Shown here piece after piece: positions 56,622 to 64,000 of a stretch of 64,000 nt of DNA. The stretch lies in NCBI RefSeq assembly GCF_003725795.1, contig NZ_RBEE01000001.1, positions 62,001-126,000 on the forward strand, in the 5' to 3' direction. Position numbers and translations under genes: made by a program. Source of the DNA: Pedobacter jejuensis (lineage in GTDB: Bacteria > Bacteroidota > Bacteroidia > Sphingobacteriales > Sphingobacteriaceae). Under the pieces are notes generated by a model. It ran no database searches, was not told the DNA's origin, and saw only the letters and a program-made list of their open reading frames with translations. Position 1 is the first letter of the stretch, and each line of letters opens with the position of its first letter.

Positions 56622-57365
56622 ATGCAAGAAGAAAATTTTGAAATCAAACTACCGGTTTTTGAAGGTCCGTTTGATTTGTTGCTTTTTTTTATTGAGCGTG
56701 ATGAATTGAATATTCAGGATATTGAAATCTCGAAGATTACAAATGATTTTCTGGCATACATACATCAGCTATTGGCCTTAAATGTAGAGGTTGCAAGCGA
56801 GTTTATTTTGGTTGCAGCAACTTTAATGCGCATTAAATCGAAAATGCTTTTGCCAAGAATAGAGGTAGATGATGCAGGGAATGAACTAAATCCTGAACAA
56901 GATTTAATTGCCCGACTGATTGCCTACAAACAATTTAAGTCTGTTGCCGAAGAACTTAAAGTTTTTGAAGAAGCGAGAATGCAGCAAGAGCGGAGAGGAA
57001 ACATTGAATATGATTTGTCTTTAGCCGCAGAATCTTCTACCCATCAGGATGAATTGTTATCGCTGGATTTATACAAGCTATTGATGGTTTATCAAAGAAC
57101 CATACAGAAATATGAAGTCCGTAGTCAGGAAGTAAAGCATACGGTTATTCAATATCCTTACACTATCGAACAGCAGAAGCATTTTATTGCTAATTTGTTA
57201 AACATTAATGAGCAGATTGATTTTGCTTTGGTGATGAAAAACTCCGAAAATAAAGTGCATTTCGTTTACAATTTTTTAGCGATTTTAGAAATGCTTCAAC
57301 AACAAATCGTGGAGATAACCATTGGAAGCGGCTTTAATAACTTTAATGTAAAAGCAACAGCTTAA
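56622..57365 (+). CDS. scpA: Segregation and condensation protein A
   Basis: ScpA is the kleisin that links the SMC dimer to ScpB and helps compact and separate chromosomes. From ATG 56622 it has 247 residues and opens MQEENFEIKLPVFEGPFDLL, the family's standard start; 22 upstream codons are not conserved and overlap a promoter-like box at 56606-56613. Further landmarks are FIERDELNIQDIEISKITND, FLAYIHQL, VASEFILVAATLMRIKSKML and LIARLIAYKQFKSVAEEL. The C-terminal winged-helix part is present (HFVYNFLAILEMLQQQIVEI). No scpB or smc gene is in the window. glyA follows after 63 nt with its own promoter. Confidence 0.94.
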   Translation: MQEENFEIKLPVFEGPFDLLLFFIERDELNIQDIEISKITNDFLAYIHQLLALNVEVASEFILVAATLMRIKSKMLLPRIEVDDAGNELNPEQDLIARLIAYKQFKSVAEELKVFEEARMQQERRGNIEYDLSLAAESSTHQDELLSLDLYKLLMVYQRTIQKYEVRSQEVKHTVIQYPYTIEQQKHFIANLLNINEQIDFALVMKNSENKVHFVYNFLAILEMLQQQIVEITIGSGFNNFNVKATA

Positions 57366-57392
57366 TAGGGCCTTAATTAGCTTCAATTTTCT

Positions 57393-57400
57393 TACTTTTG
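57393..57400 (+). promoter_or_regulatory. Promoter -7 box upstream of glyA
   Basis: TACTTTTG fits TAnnTTTG and lies 28 nt before the glyA ATG in the scpA-glyA gap. TTAATT about 15-20 nt further upstream is a weak -33 candidate. Confidence 0.55.
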
Positions 57401-57428
57401 CCACAAAAAATAACAAACCTATATAAGG

Positions 57429-58700
57429 ATGAAACGCGATAACCAAATTTTTGAACTTATTGATAAGGAATTAGACCGCCAAGAGCATGGTTTAGAGCTT
57501 ATTGCATCAGAAAACTTTGTAAGCAAGCAGGTTATGGAAGCTGCAGGCTCCGTATTAACCAATAAATATGCTGAAGGCTTACCTGGAAAACGCTATTATG
57601 GTGGCTGCCAGGTGGTAGATGTAGTGGAGCAAATCGCTATTGATAGGGCTAAACAATTATTTGGTGCAGCATGGGTAAATGTACAACCTCACTCAGGTGC
57701 GCAAGCAAATGCTGCGGTTATGCTTGCTGTTATCCAGCCTGGAGATAAAATTTTGGGTTTCGACCTTTCTCACGGTGGACATTTAACGCATGGTTCTCCG
57801 GTAAACTTTTCTGGTAAATTGTATCAGCCATTCTTTTACGGTGTCGATAGAGAAACAGGTTTAATTGATTACAAAAAATTAGAAGAAGTTGCACTTGCTG
57901 AAAAGCCGAAGTTAATTATTTGCGGTGCTTCTGCTTATTCTCGCGAATGGGATTATGCTTTCATCCGTTCGGTTGCTGATAAAATTGGTGCATTGGTTTT
58001 GGCTGATATTTCTCACCCGGCAGGTTTGATTGCAAAAGGATTGTTAGCAAACCCGCTTCCACATTGCCATATTGTAACTACTACAACACATAAAACCTTA
58101 CGTGGTCCGCGTGGTGGTATGATTATGATGGGACAAGATTTTGAAAATCCTTGGGGATTAAAAACGCCTAAAGGTGAGCCACGCATGATGAGCAATCTTT
58201 TGGATATGGCTGTTTTTCCAGGCACACAAGGCGGTCCGTTAGAGCATATTATTGCTGCTAAAGCCATTGCTTTTGGTGAGGCATTGAGCGACGAATATGG
58301 AGATTATATTAAACAAGTTGCTGCTAATGCTCAAGCAATGGCAAAGGCATTTATGTCTAAAGGTTATGGTATCATTTCTGGCGGTACCGATAATCACCTA
58401 ATGCTGATTGATTTGCGTAATAAAAACATTACCGGTAAGGTTGCAGAGAACGCATTAGAAAAGGCAGAAATTACGGTTAATAAAAATATGGTTCCGTTTG
58501 ATGACAAATCGCCATTTGTAACTTCAGGAATTAGGGTTGGTACGGCTGCAATTACAACACGCGGTTTAAAAGAAGCCGAAATGGCTAAAATCGTTGATTT
58601 AATCGATCAGGTTTTAACTAACCCAGAAGACGAAGCGAATTTAAGTGCTGTTAAAGCAGAAGTTATTAATTTGGTAAGTGCATTTCCACTATACAAATAA
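57429..58700 (+). CDS. glyA: Serine hydroxymethyltransferase
   Basis: GlyA interconverts serine and glycine using tetrahydrofolate and PLP, supplying one-carbon units. The 423-residue protein has [58 protein letters not shown], the PLP region [10 protein letters not shown] and [15 protein letters not shown] with the Schiff-base Lys at residue 222. Length is as expected. ATG 57429 follows a run of AT and the weak ribosome site AAGG. A terminator follows, so it is probably monocistronic. Confidence 0.97.
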   Translation: MKRDNQIFELIDKELDRQEHGLELIASENFVSKQVMEAAGSVLTNKYAEGLPGKRYYGGCQVVDVVEQIAIDRAKQLFGAAWVNVQPHSGAQANAAVMLAVIQPGDKILGFDLSHGGHLTHGSPVNFSGKLYQPFFYGVDRETGLIDYKKLEEVALAEKPKLIICGASAYSREWDYAFIRSVADKIGALVLADISHPAGLIAKGLLANPLPHCHIVTTTTHKTLRGPRGGMIMMGQDFENPWGLKTPKGEPRMMSNLLDMAVFPGTQGGPLEHIIAAKAIAFGEALSDEYGDYIKQVAANAQAMAKAFMSKGYGIISGGTDNHLMLIDLRNKNITGKVAENALEKAEITVNKNMVPFDDKSPFVTSGIRVGTAAITTRGLKEAEMAKIVDLIDQVLTNPEDEANLSAVKAEVINLVSAFPLYK

Positions 58701-58724
58701 TTCTAATTTTTAATAATTATACAG

Positions 58725-58756
58725 AGCCTTGCAATTATTTGTAAGGCTTTTTTTTT
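58725..58756 (+). terminator. Rho-independent terminator after glyA
   Basis: AGCCTTGCAA pairs with TTGTAAGGCT (one G-T pair) around a short loop and is followed by a run of at least eight T. It begins 25 nt after the glyA stop codon. Confidence 0.88.
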
Positions 58757-58865
58757 GGATACAACTTTGGCAAATTATTTCCCTGATGCTGATTAGATTT
58801 GTCAAAGCTTAGTTAACTTTTCAAATCTTGAAAATCTTTTCATCCTAAAATCCTGGTTGAAAAGT

Positions 58866-58906
58866 AAAGGGCCGATATTCTTTTGAAGAAATATCGACCC
58901 TTACCA
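58866..58906. terminator. Possible terminator hairpin between glyA and the beta-helix lipoprotein
   Basis: AAGGGCCGATATTC and GAAATATCGACCCTT form an imperfect stem of about 15 bp around CTTTTGAA. It lies about 70 nt beyond the end of the minus-strand lipoprotein gene. The T run is weak, so its role as terminator is uncertain. Confidence 0.4.
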
Positions 58907-58977
58907 TCTAAATTAACGCTCTCGAATATATAAACGCATTCAATTATTAATTGTTTTGAATAAAATAAAAAAAACAA

Positions 58978-60351
58978 TTAATTTTCATAGCAACCAATTG
59001 TTGAGGGAAAAAACCTTGGTTTATTATTTAGATCTTGATTTAAATAGGAGTTGAAATATGGGTCTTTAGATAAATCTAAACCTTTTTTAATTACAGGACT
59101 TGAAACTAAAACATTATAATTTTCTAAGCCAGGCGAAACAAATAAAGGGTCGGTATTGATGAGGTTTCCGTTAAGGTTATATGTTAAATTGGTTGTTTTA
59201 ATTAAGTTGTTAAAAATATTAAGCTGAAGGATGGCCGAAGTTTTCTTCATAATATCTAATTCATTATTTAAACTTCCCCAAATAATATTGTTTGTTAATT
59301 CTATTTGAAGCTTATTATATACCTTATTATTTAAGTAATCGGAAAAAGTTAATGCTGCTGTTTTTCGTGGAAAATCGGGATTGAAGCCTACAAAGGTATT
59401 TTGTTTAAAATTGTAATTACCACCTCCAATAGCGTAAATTAAGTAGTTGCCGCAATTATAAAATAAATTATTAAAAGCTAAGAATTCGGAGTGATTGCCA
59501 ACATACGCAGCCACCTGCATGTTTTTGATTATGCTATTGCTAACCAAAAGTTTGGGATTTGAATTTGCCGAAAGTGAATCGGATGTTATGCCTACCGATG
59601 CATTTTTTATAGTTGCGTTCTTTATCATACCACCACCAGTTCTACTGATGTAAATGCCTTTCCATTGCCCGGGCTCATTGCTGTAAATGGTTTCTAATCT
59701 ATCACTACAAAATAAAATTGGTTCAGCATGGCTACCACTTGCATTTAAAAATCCATCAATATTCATTTCTGCATCCTTATGAAAATATATTTTTGCTCCA
59801 GGCTGGATGGTTAATGTTGTACCAGATTTAATATTAACTGAACCGTTGATGATGTAAGGCAGATTTTTATTCCAGGTGGTATTGGTATTTATAATTCCAT
59901 TATTAATGAAGACAGCATTTTGACCATAAGCCAAAAGCTGAACGGCTTGTCGGTTGCCATTTGAGGAAATGATTATCGAATCTTGAATCAAAAAAGGTGT
60001 GGTTTTGGCATCCGGGTTAATGGTTACTTTAACAAAGATATTTAGCGAATCTTTGCCATTTAAAATCAAATTATTTTTTGCGGATAGATTTTGTCCATTA
60101 ATATTCAAAGCAAAAGGAGAAGCTGCTCCACCTGAAAGTTTGATTTCAGAAATATTAAGGGCCTCATTATTTTTATTTACAACTTTAATTTTTCTAGTGG
60201 TAGAACCGATGGAAGTAAAAATGGTATCAAATAAAAGAGTGGTATTTGATAAAGTTAGTTTGGTATTAACATCTGTAGAAATGCGCTCATCTTTACGGCA
60301 ACCTGCAGAAATTATTATAATGGTAAATAAGCTGTAGTAAAGTGACCGCAT
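58978..60351 (-). CDS. Lipoprotein with right-handed parallel beta-helix
   Basis: A 457-residue protein with a lipoprotein signal (SLFTIIIISAGC, Cys18). After an N-terminal beta-sandwich-like region (SNTTLLFDTIFTSIGSTTRK, then IKVVNKNNEALNISEIKLSG) come short repeating turns typical of a parallel beta-helix: YIINGSVNIKSGTTLTIQPG, AKIYFHKDAEMNIDGFLNAS, GGMIKNATIKNASVGITSDS, and FNNLFYNCGNYLIYAIGGGN. It ends with a CYEN motif (PSTIGCYEN) after the helix. This arrangement is seen in several Bacteroidota lipoproteins and in pectin-lyase-like folds, but no catalytic residues can be identified. It lies 18 nt downstream of comF on the same strand. Function unknown. Confidence 0.8.
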   Translation of the reverse strand: MRSLYYSLFTIIIISAGCRKDERISTDVNTKLTLSNTTLLFDTIFTSIGSTTRKIKVVNKNNEALNISEIKLSGGAASPFALNINGQNLSAKNNLILNGKDSLNIFVKVTINPDAKTTPFLIQDSIIISSNGNRQAVQLLAYGQNAVFINNGIINTNTTWNKNLPYIINGSVNIKSGTTLTIQPGAKIYFHKDAEMNIDGFLNASGSHAEPILFCSDRLETIYSNEPGQWKGIYISRTGGGMIKNATIKNASVGITSDSLSANSNPKLLVSNSIIKNMQVAAYVGNHSEFLAFNNLFYNCGNYLIYAIGGGNYNFKQNTFVGFNPDFPRKTAALTFSDYLNNKVYNKLQIELTNNIIWGSLNNELDIMKKTSAILQLNIFNNLIKTTNLTYNLNGNLINTDPLFVSPGLENYNVLVSSPVIKKGLDLSKDPYFNSYLNQDLNNKPRFFPSTIGCYEN

Positions 60352-60369
60352 GTATCAAATATGAGAAAA

Positions 60370-61083
60370 TTATTCGGCGAAAGCCAAGGCAGCAATGCTA
60401 ACCTTGCTTGCACCATTTTCAATAAGTGCATTGGCACAAGCTTCGAGCGTAGCACCAGTAGTAATCACATCATCAACCAATAAAATATGTTTGCCGATAA
60501 TGCTTTGGGCATTATTAGTTTTAAATACTGCTTTCATGTTTTCATAACGGCTATACCTGCTTTTTTTAGTCTGGCTTTCAGTAGAAATGGCTCGAATTAG
60601 TACGGATTCATCAAATAAGACATCCATTTTTTCTGCTATTCCTTCGGCAATATAACTGCTTTGGTTGTAACCTCTTAAACGTAGTTTTTTATGATGTAAT
60701 GGAACTGGAATAATTAAGTCTATATCATTGTAAACAGGACTTATTTTTAATCTTTCACCAAGCATATTCCCTAAAAATATGCCAACATCAGTTTTACTAT
60801 TGTATTTTAAGCTATGTATTAAATTTTGAACCTTGGCGCCTTTTCTAAAATAAAGCATTGCCATTGCCGCATTTAGGGGCAATCTTCCCCAAAGTTGTTT
60901 AGCAACCCGATTTTCTGCATGAATGTGGTAATCGGTGAAAGGTAAATCGTATAAACATTTGGTGCAGATAATTTTTTCGTTTTGAAAAAGCGGAATTCCA
61001 CAGGCATTGCAAAAATTTGGGAATAATAATCCAATCAAATCATTACCCCAATGTTTGAATGAAGATCTAACGCTTGCCATCAT
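60370..61083 (-). CDS. ComF family protein, phosphoribosyltransferase domain
   Basis: A 237-residue protein from ATG 61083 (61080 is an alternative). The N-terminal zinc-finger region has CNACGIPLFQNEKIICTKC, four cysteines in two pairs. The C-terminal part is a PRT domain with RGYNQSSYIAEGI and the PRPP loop HILLVDDVITTGATLEACAN. ComF/GntX proteins are needed for natural transformation in some bacteria, where they assist DNA uptake at the cytosolic side; in others the role is unclear. Competence cannot be inferred from this gene alone. The beta-helix lipoprotein follows after 18 nt. Confidence 0.92.
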   Translation of the reverse strand: MMASVRSSFKHWGNDLIGLLFPNFCNACGIPLFQNEKIICTKCLYDLPFTDYHIHAENRVAKQLWGRLPLNAAMAMLYFRKGAKVQNLIHSLKYNSKTDVGIFLGNMLGERLKISPVYNDIDLIIPVPLHHKKLRLRGYNQSSYIAEGIAEKMDVLFDESVLIRAISTESQTKKSRYSRYENMKAVFKTNNAQSIIGKHILLVDDVITTGATLEACANALIENGASKVSIAALAFAE

Positions 61084-61184
61084 AAACAATATTTTATCGA
61101 GCTAATTTTGCTAAATAAATATAATGCCTTTAGAAGGTTATTCAAAATTACGAGCCAAAATGATAGGGGAAAAATAGCAAAAAC

Positions 61185-62246
61185 TTATGCTTGAGCTTCC
61201 TCTTTCACAGCCAATTGGCCACAAGCGGCATCAATATCTTTACCGCGACTACGGCGAATGTTGGTATTGATTCCCTGAGATTTAAGGTAATTTGAAAAGG
61301 CATCAATTTTATCTCCTTCGGCGTTGGTGAAATCTGCAAAAGAAATAGGGTTATATTCTATTAAATTTACTTTGCATGGAATGTGCTTACAAAACTTGGC
61401 TAAATCCATTGCATCAGAAATTTCATCATTGAAATGATTAAATACAATGTATTCGTAAGTAACCGGATTTTTCGTTTTGGCAAAATAATATTTCAATGCA
61501 TCAGCTAATGCTTTTAAAGTATTTGCTTCATTAATAGGCATAATTTCATTACGCTTTTTATCATCAGCAGCATGTAGCGAAAGGGCAAGATTGAACTTTG
61601 CACCATCATCACCCAATTTTTTAATCATTTTTGCGATACCAGCTGTAGAAACCGTAATTCGTTTATAACTCATGTTTAATCCATCTGGAGCGGTTATGCG
61701 TTCGATAGACTTCATTACATTTGCATAATTTAAAAGTGGCTCGCCCATACCCATATACACAATATTGGTAAGCGGGTTATTGTAGTTTTGTTTGGCCTGT
61801 TTATCAATTAAAACAACCTGGTCGTAAATTTCATCGGCATTTAAGTTACGCTTACGATCCATATAACCTGTTGCACAAAATTTACAGGTTAAACTGCAGC
61901 CAACCTGCGAACTCACGCAAGCTGTCATTCGATCTTCCAAAGGAATTAAAACACCTTCAACAATATTTCCATCTGCAAGGCGGAAAGTGTTTTTAATGGT
62001 ATGATCGTTACTAAATTGAGAATTATTTACCTGAACAGCATTAATGGCAAAATTTTCATCTAATGATTTGCGTAAATCTTTAGAAAGATTGCTCATTTCA
62101 TCAAAACTGGTTGCCGATTTCTCCCATAGCCATTGATAGATTTGCTTGCTTCTGAAAGCAGGTTGCTTCATTGCCGTCAATTGCTGTTGCAACTGTTGCA
62201 AATCTAATGAGCGGATATCGGTTTTTTTTGCTGTTTTCTCTAACAT
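61185..62246 (-). CDS. rlmN: 23S rRNA (adenine-2503-C2)-methyltransferase
   Basis: RlmN is a radical SAM enzyme that methylates C2 of A2503 in 23S rRNA and A37 in some tRNAs. I use ATG 62246 (353 residues). The cluster motif GCSLTCKFCATGYM has Cys117, Cys121 and Cys124. Other landmarks are the N-terminal PAFRSKQIYQWLWEKSATSF, YMGMGEPLLNYANVMKSI, STAGIAKMIKKL, LALSLHAADDKKRNEIMPIN and the C-terminal RRSRGKDIDAACGQLA with the methyl-carrier Cys. The start codon is one base beyond the stop of the toxin gene, so rlmN may be translated as the third gene of the toxin-antitoxin transcript. Confidence 0.95.
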   Translation of the reverse strand: MLEKTAKKTDIRSLDLQQLQQQLTAMKQPAFRSKQIYQWLWEKSATSFDEMSNLSKDLRKSLDENFAINAVQVNNSQFSNDHTIKNTFRLADGNIVEGVLIPLEDRMTACVSSQVGCSLTCKFCATGYMDRKRNLNADEIYDQVVLIDKQAKQNYNNPLTNIVYMGMGEPLLNYANVMKSIERITAPDGLNMSYKRITVSTAGIAKMIKKLGDDGAKFNLALSLHAADDKKRNEIMPINEANTLKALADALKYYFAKTKNPVTYEYIVFNHFNDEISDAMDLAKFCKHIPCKVNLIEYNPISFADFTNAEGDKIDAFSNYLKSQGINTNIRRSRGKDIDAACGQLAVKEEAQA

Positions 62247-62247
62247 T

Positions 62248-62529
62248 TTATTTATCACTGTAATGACCCATAGCTGCAATAATGAAAACTGTAACAATGT
62301 TTTCTTCAACTTTATAAATCATTCTATCTTTCTGGTTTATTCTCCTAGCCCACAAGCCTGTTAGCTCATGTTTTAGTAGTTCAGGATTGCCAACACCTTG
62401 ATAGGGTGTTTCTGTAAGTTCAGCAAGAATCTTTTCAATTTTCTTGATACTAGCAATATTGCCTGATTTGTAATGTTTTCGGAGATGAGTTTCTGCTAAT
62501 TCTTCTATTTCAACCCTAAACTTCCCCAT
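62248..62529 (-). CDS. YoeB/Txe family toxin (RelE superfamily)
   Basis: A 93-residue basic protein with the Txe/YoeB pattern: KKIEKILAELTETPYQGVGN, PELLKHELTGLWARRINQKD, RMIYKVEENIVTVFIIAAMG, HYSDK. YoeB toxins are ribosome-dependent mRNA endonucleases. The residues used for catalysis in the family (Glu, Arg and the C-terminal His-Tyr) appear present. Its ATG lies 25 nt inside the antitoxin gene, so the two are translationally coupled. The toxin stop is one base before the rlmN start. It fits a type II module on the chromosome. Confidence 0.9.
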   Translation of the reverse strand: MGKFRVEIEELAETHLRKHYKSGNIASIKKIEKILAELTETPYQGVGNPELLKHELTGLWARRINQKDRMIYKVEENIVTVFIIAAMGHYSDK

Positions 62530-62708
62530 ACATCATTAGGATCAATAGTTTTAAAATTCGCTCTTTTTTCAGCCATCTTAATCATCTTCACAAATTCTGG
62601 ATTATAAGGGCTTTTTTCTGTTTCAGTTTTAACCTTCAAAGCTTTAGCAACGGCTTTTAAAACAGCCATTTGCTCTTTAGTTTCGGGGTATATAATTAAT
62701 GCTTCCAT
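62505..62708 (-). CDS. Antitoxin, DUF2683-like
   Basis: A 67-residue protein opening MEALIIYPETKEQMAVLKAV and AKALKVKTETEKSPYNPEFV. It resembles the DUF2683 group, small partners of YoeB/Txe toxins in Bacteroidota. The N-terminal strand-helix part could dimerise; the polar C-terminal half (KMAEKRANFKTIDPNDVWGS) probably wraps the toxin. It comes first in the operon, as expected for type II pairs. It overlaps the toxin gene by 25 nt. Its upstream region holds a promoter and a palindrome that may serve autorepression. Confidence 0.85.
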   Translation of the reverse strand: MEALIIYPETKEQMAVLKAVAKALKVKTETEKSPYNPEFVKMIKMAEKRANFKTIDPNDVWGSLGLK

Positions 62709-62740
62709 ATTTATCGTTATTTGCTGCCAAACAATTTATA

Positions 62741-62764
62741 CAAAGGTACTAAAAAGCTTTTAAG
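62741..62764 (-). promoter_or_regulatory. Promoter -7 box and candidate operator of the toxin-antitoxin operon
   Basis: On the minus strand TACCTTTG (62748-62741) fits TAnnTTTG and lies 32 nt before the antitoxin ATG. Directly upstream, 62749-62764, is a 16-bp near-perfect palindrome (CTAAAAAGCTTTTAAG, one mismatched pair). A repressor bound there would block the promoter, as in other autoregulated TA operons. Confidence 0.55.
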
Positions 62765-62822
62765 CTGAAAGATATTAGCTTAAAGCAACCGATTGAAAGT
62801 CAGAAATTTACAATTTATTGGT

Positions 62823-63785
62823 TTATCTTCCTCTTTGCCTGCTACTAGATTTTCCTGCTGATTTACCTTTTGGAGGTCGTGTATTTCTATTGGATGAACC
62901 ACTTTTACTAGCTGGCTTGGCAGAAGAATAACCAGTCGTTTTTTTTCCTGCTGATTTTTGAGCGGGTTTAAATGGCTTTTTCGGTTGATCGTTCTTTGTT
63001 TCCGGAATCTCTTCCCAGGAGTTTGTTTTTTTCTTGGTGTTTTTTGGCTTTGAAGCAGCTTCAGAAGATGATTTTTCGACACTTTTCATAATGCCATTCA
63101 TTTCCTCTTCTGTAAGTTCCCTGAATTCTCCTGTTGGGATGCCTTTCAGGTTAATGTTCATAATTCTGGTACGTTCAAGCTTGGTAACTTCATAGCCAAA
63201 ATGTTCGCACATTCTTCTAATTTGCCTATTTAAGCCCTGAATTAAAATGATGTTAAAAACAAAAGGAGCAACCTGCCGAACTTTACATTTACGCGTATTA
63301 ACGCCTAAGATAGGCACGCCATTACCCATTTCGAAAATAAAATCTTCGGTAATTGGTTTATTAACGGTAACCAAATATTCTTTTTCGTGTTTGTTGCCGG
63401 CTCTTAAAATCTTGTTTACAATGTCGCCATTGTTGGTTAAAAATATCAAGCCAGAAGAATCTTTATCTAAACGCCCGATAGGAAAAATACGTTCACTATG
63501 GTTTACATAATCAACAATGTTATCTTTAATATTTGATTCTGTGGTACTGGTTATGCCAACAGGTTTATTAAAAGCAAGTAAAATAAAGTTCGATTCTTCC
63601 TTTGGTTCGATGTTGTGGCCGTTAACCATTACTTTATCTTTTGGAAAAACCTGGTCGCCAATTTTGGCCCGCTTACCATTTATAAAAACTGTACCTTTCT
63701 CGATAAATCTATCTGCCTCGCGACGGGAGCATAATCCGCTTTCGCTGATAAATTTATTTAAACGAGTTGCAGAGTTATTATTCAT
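62823..63785 (-). CDS. rluF: Pseudouridine synthase RluF/RsuA family with a long basic tail
   Basis: RluF-type enzymes convert U2604 (and neighbours) of 23S rRNA to pseudouridine. The 320-residue protein begins with an S4 domain ([40 protein letters not shown]). It continues with the catalytic segment [20 protein letters not shown] carrying the Asp, then [11 protein letters not shown] and [20 protein letters not shown]. The core ends near residue 230. The last ~85 residues are a low-complexity Lys/Ser/Gly/Arg-rich tail ([30 protein letters not shown]), probably disordered and RNA-binding. Assignment to RluF rather than RluB/RsuA rests on overall resemblance. Confidence 0.9.
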   Translation of the reverse strand: MNNNSATRLNKFISESGLCSRREADRFIEKGTVFINGKRAKIGDQVFPKDKVMVNGHNIEPKEESNFILLAFNKPVGITSTTESNIKDNIVDYVNHSERIFPIGRLDKDSSGLIFLTNNGDIVNKILRAGNKHEKEYLVTVNKPITEDFIFEMGNGVPILGVNTRKCKVRQVAPFVFNIILIQGLNRQIRRMCEHFGYEVTKLERTRIMNINLKGIPTGEFRELTEEEMNGIMKSVEKSSSEAASKPKNTKKKTNSWEEIPETKNDQPKKPFKPAQKSAGKKTTGYSSAKPASKSGSSNRNTRPPKGKSAGKSSSRQRGR

Positions 63786-63852
63786 GCTGCAATTTTACGG
63801 AAATAATTGCTTATTTAACCAAAGACGTTTGGTTAAATGGATTTAAAATATA

Positions 63853-63924
63853 TTGCCACGGAAGCACAGATGAACAAAAAGAGTTTCCAATTTCTTTTAT
63901 TAAACCTCCGTGTTTCTGTGGCAA
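63853..63924. repeat. Imperfect inverted repeat near the right edge
   Basis: The arm TTGCCACGGAAGCACAGA at 63853-63870 matches the reverse complement of 63907-63924 at 15 of 18 positions. The 36-nt centre is AT-rich. Its ends resemble the GATTGCCACGG palindromes elsewhere in the window. No gene is visible between rluF and the window end. Confidence 0.5.
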
Positions 63925-64000
63925 ATTTCGAAACCTATATTCTAGGTTTTCTTTGTAGTTAAAAAAAATTAAAAACTTTGGTCGTCAGCACTTGGTCCGT

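Noticed and set aside
58947-58980. AT-only hairpin at the 3' end of the beta-helix lipoprotein gene
   Set aside because: The arms pair, but the stem has almost no G or C; expected by chance in such AT-rich DNA.
62247-62309. 21-codon extension of rlmN into the toxin gene
   Set aside because: It is read from the overlapping toxin sequence and not conserved; ATG 62246 fits.
63767-63958. Plus-strand frame at the right edge
   Set aside because: It overlaps the rluF start on the other strand and the inverted repeat; no family resemblance.

Overview
The window looks like chromosomal DNA of a Bacteroidota bacterium, most likely a Sphingobacteriaceae member close to Pedobacter. The reasons are: AT-rich DNA; several matches to the Bacteroidota promoter -7 box TAnnTTTG; Bacteroidota-type families (DUF2480, DUF3108, DUF3109, very large SLBB export proteins, a RemB-like barrel, kinase-less Wzz proteins); and abundant short palindromic intergenic repeats. 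The genus is an inference from gene content, not from a marker search.

Layout. 1-3.2 kb: housekeeping genes (end of a parvulin-type PPIase, DUF2480, DUF3108, DUF3109). 3.2-4.0 kb: gene-free spacer with palindromic repeats. 4.0-7.4 kb: rfbBCDA, the complete dTDP-L-rhamnose pathway. 7.4-9.0 kb: a tandem array of about fourteen ~72-bp repeats. 9.0-37.4 kb, + strand: surface-polysaccharide cluster A. It has a nucleotide-sugar dehydrogenase, gmd, an SLBB exporter, Wzz, Wzx, three hexapeptide acyltransferases, two SDR epimerases, five glycosyltransferases, Wzy, a frameshifted GDP-fucose synthase, manC, a WecA-like initiator, a WbpM-like 4,6-dehydratase, a lipoprotein and two tandem Wzi proteins. 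37.4-38.9 kb: repeat-filled junction. 38.9-50.4 kb, - strand: cluster B (Wzx, GT2, Wzy, GT4, methyltransferase, two GT4, SLBB exporter, Wzz). 50.6-53.7 kb, + strand: WcaJ-type initiator and a RemB/Wzi-like barrel. 53.8-63.8 kb: housekeeping genes (dxs, scpA, glyA, a beta-helix lipoprotein, comF, rlmN, a YoeB-type toxin-antitoxin pair, rluF), with a 303-bp tandem duplication between dxs and scpA.

How the genes work together. The 4-54 kb stretch carries two nearly complete Wzy-dependent pathways pointing at each other. Each has its own flippase, polymerase, outer-membrane exporter and chain-length protein, and each has a plausible initiating enzyme (WecA-like for A, WcaJ-like for B). rfbABCD would supply dTDP-rhamnose, and the rhamnosyltransferase-like enzymes in both clusters could use it. 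manC, gmd and fcl would supply GDP-mannose and GDP-fucose, but fcl is broken by one extra T in a T8 run. The two tandem Wzi proteins suggest that at least one product stays on the cell as a capsule.

The most distinctive non-coding features are the 72-bp array, a composite palindromic repeat present in one orientation at 8.8-11.5 kb and inverted at 38.4-38.9 kb, and the 303-bp duplication. No tRNA, rRNA, CRISPR array, transposase or phage gene was recognised.
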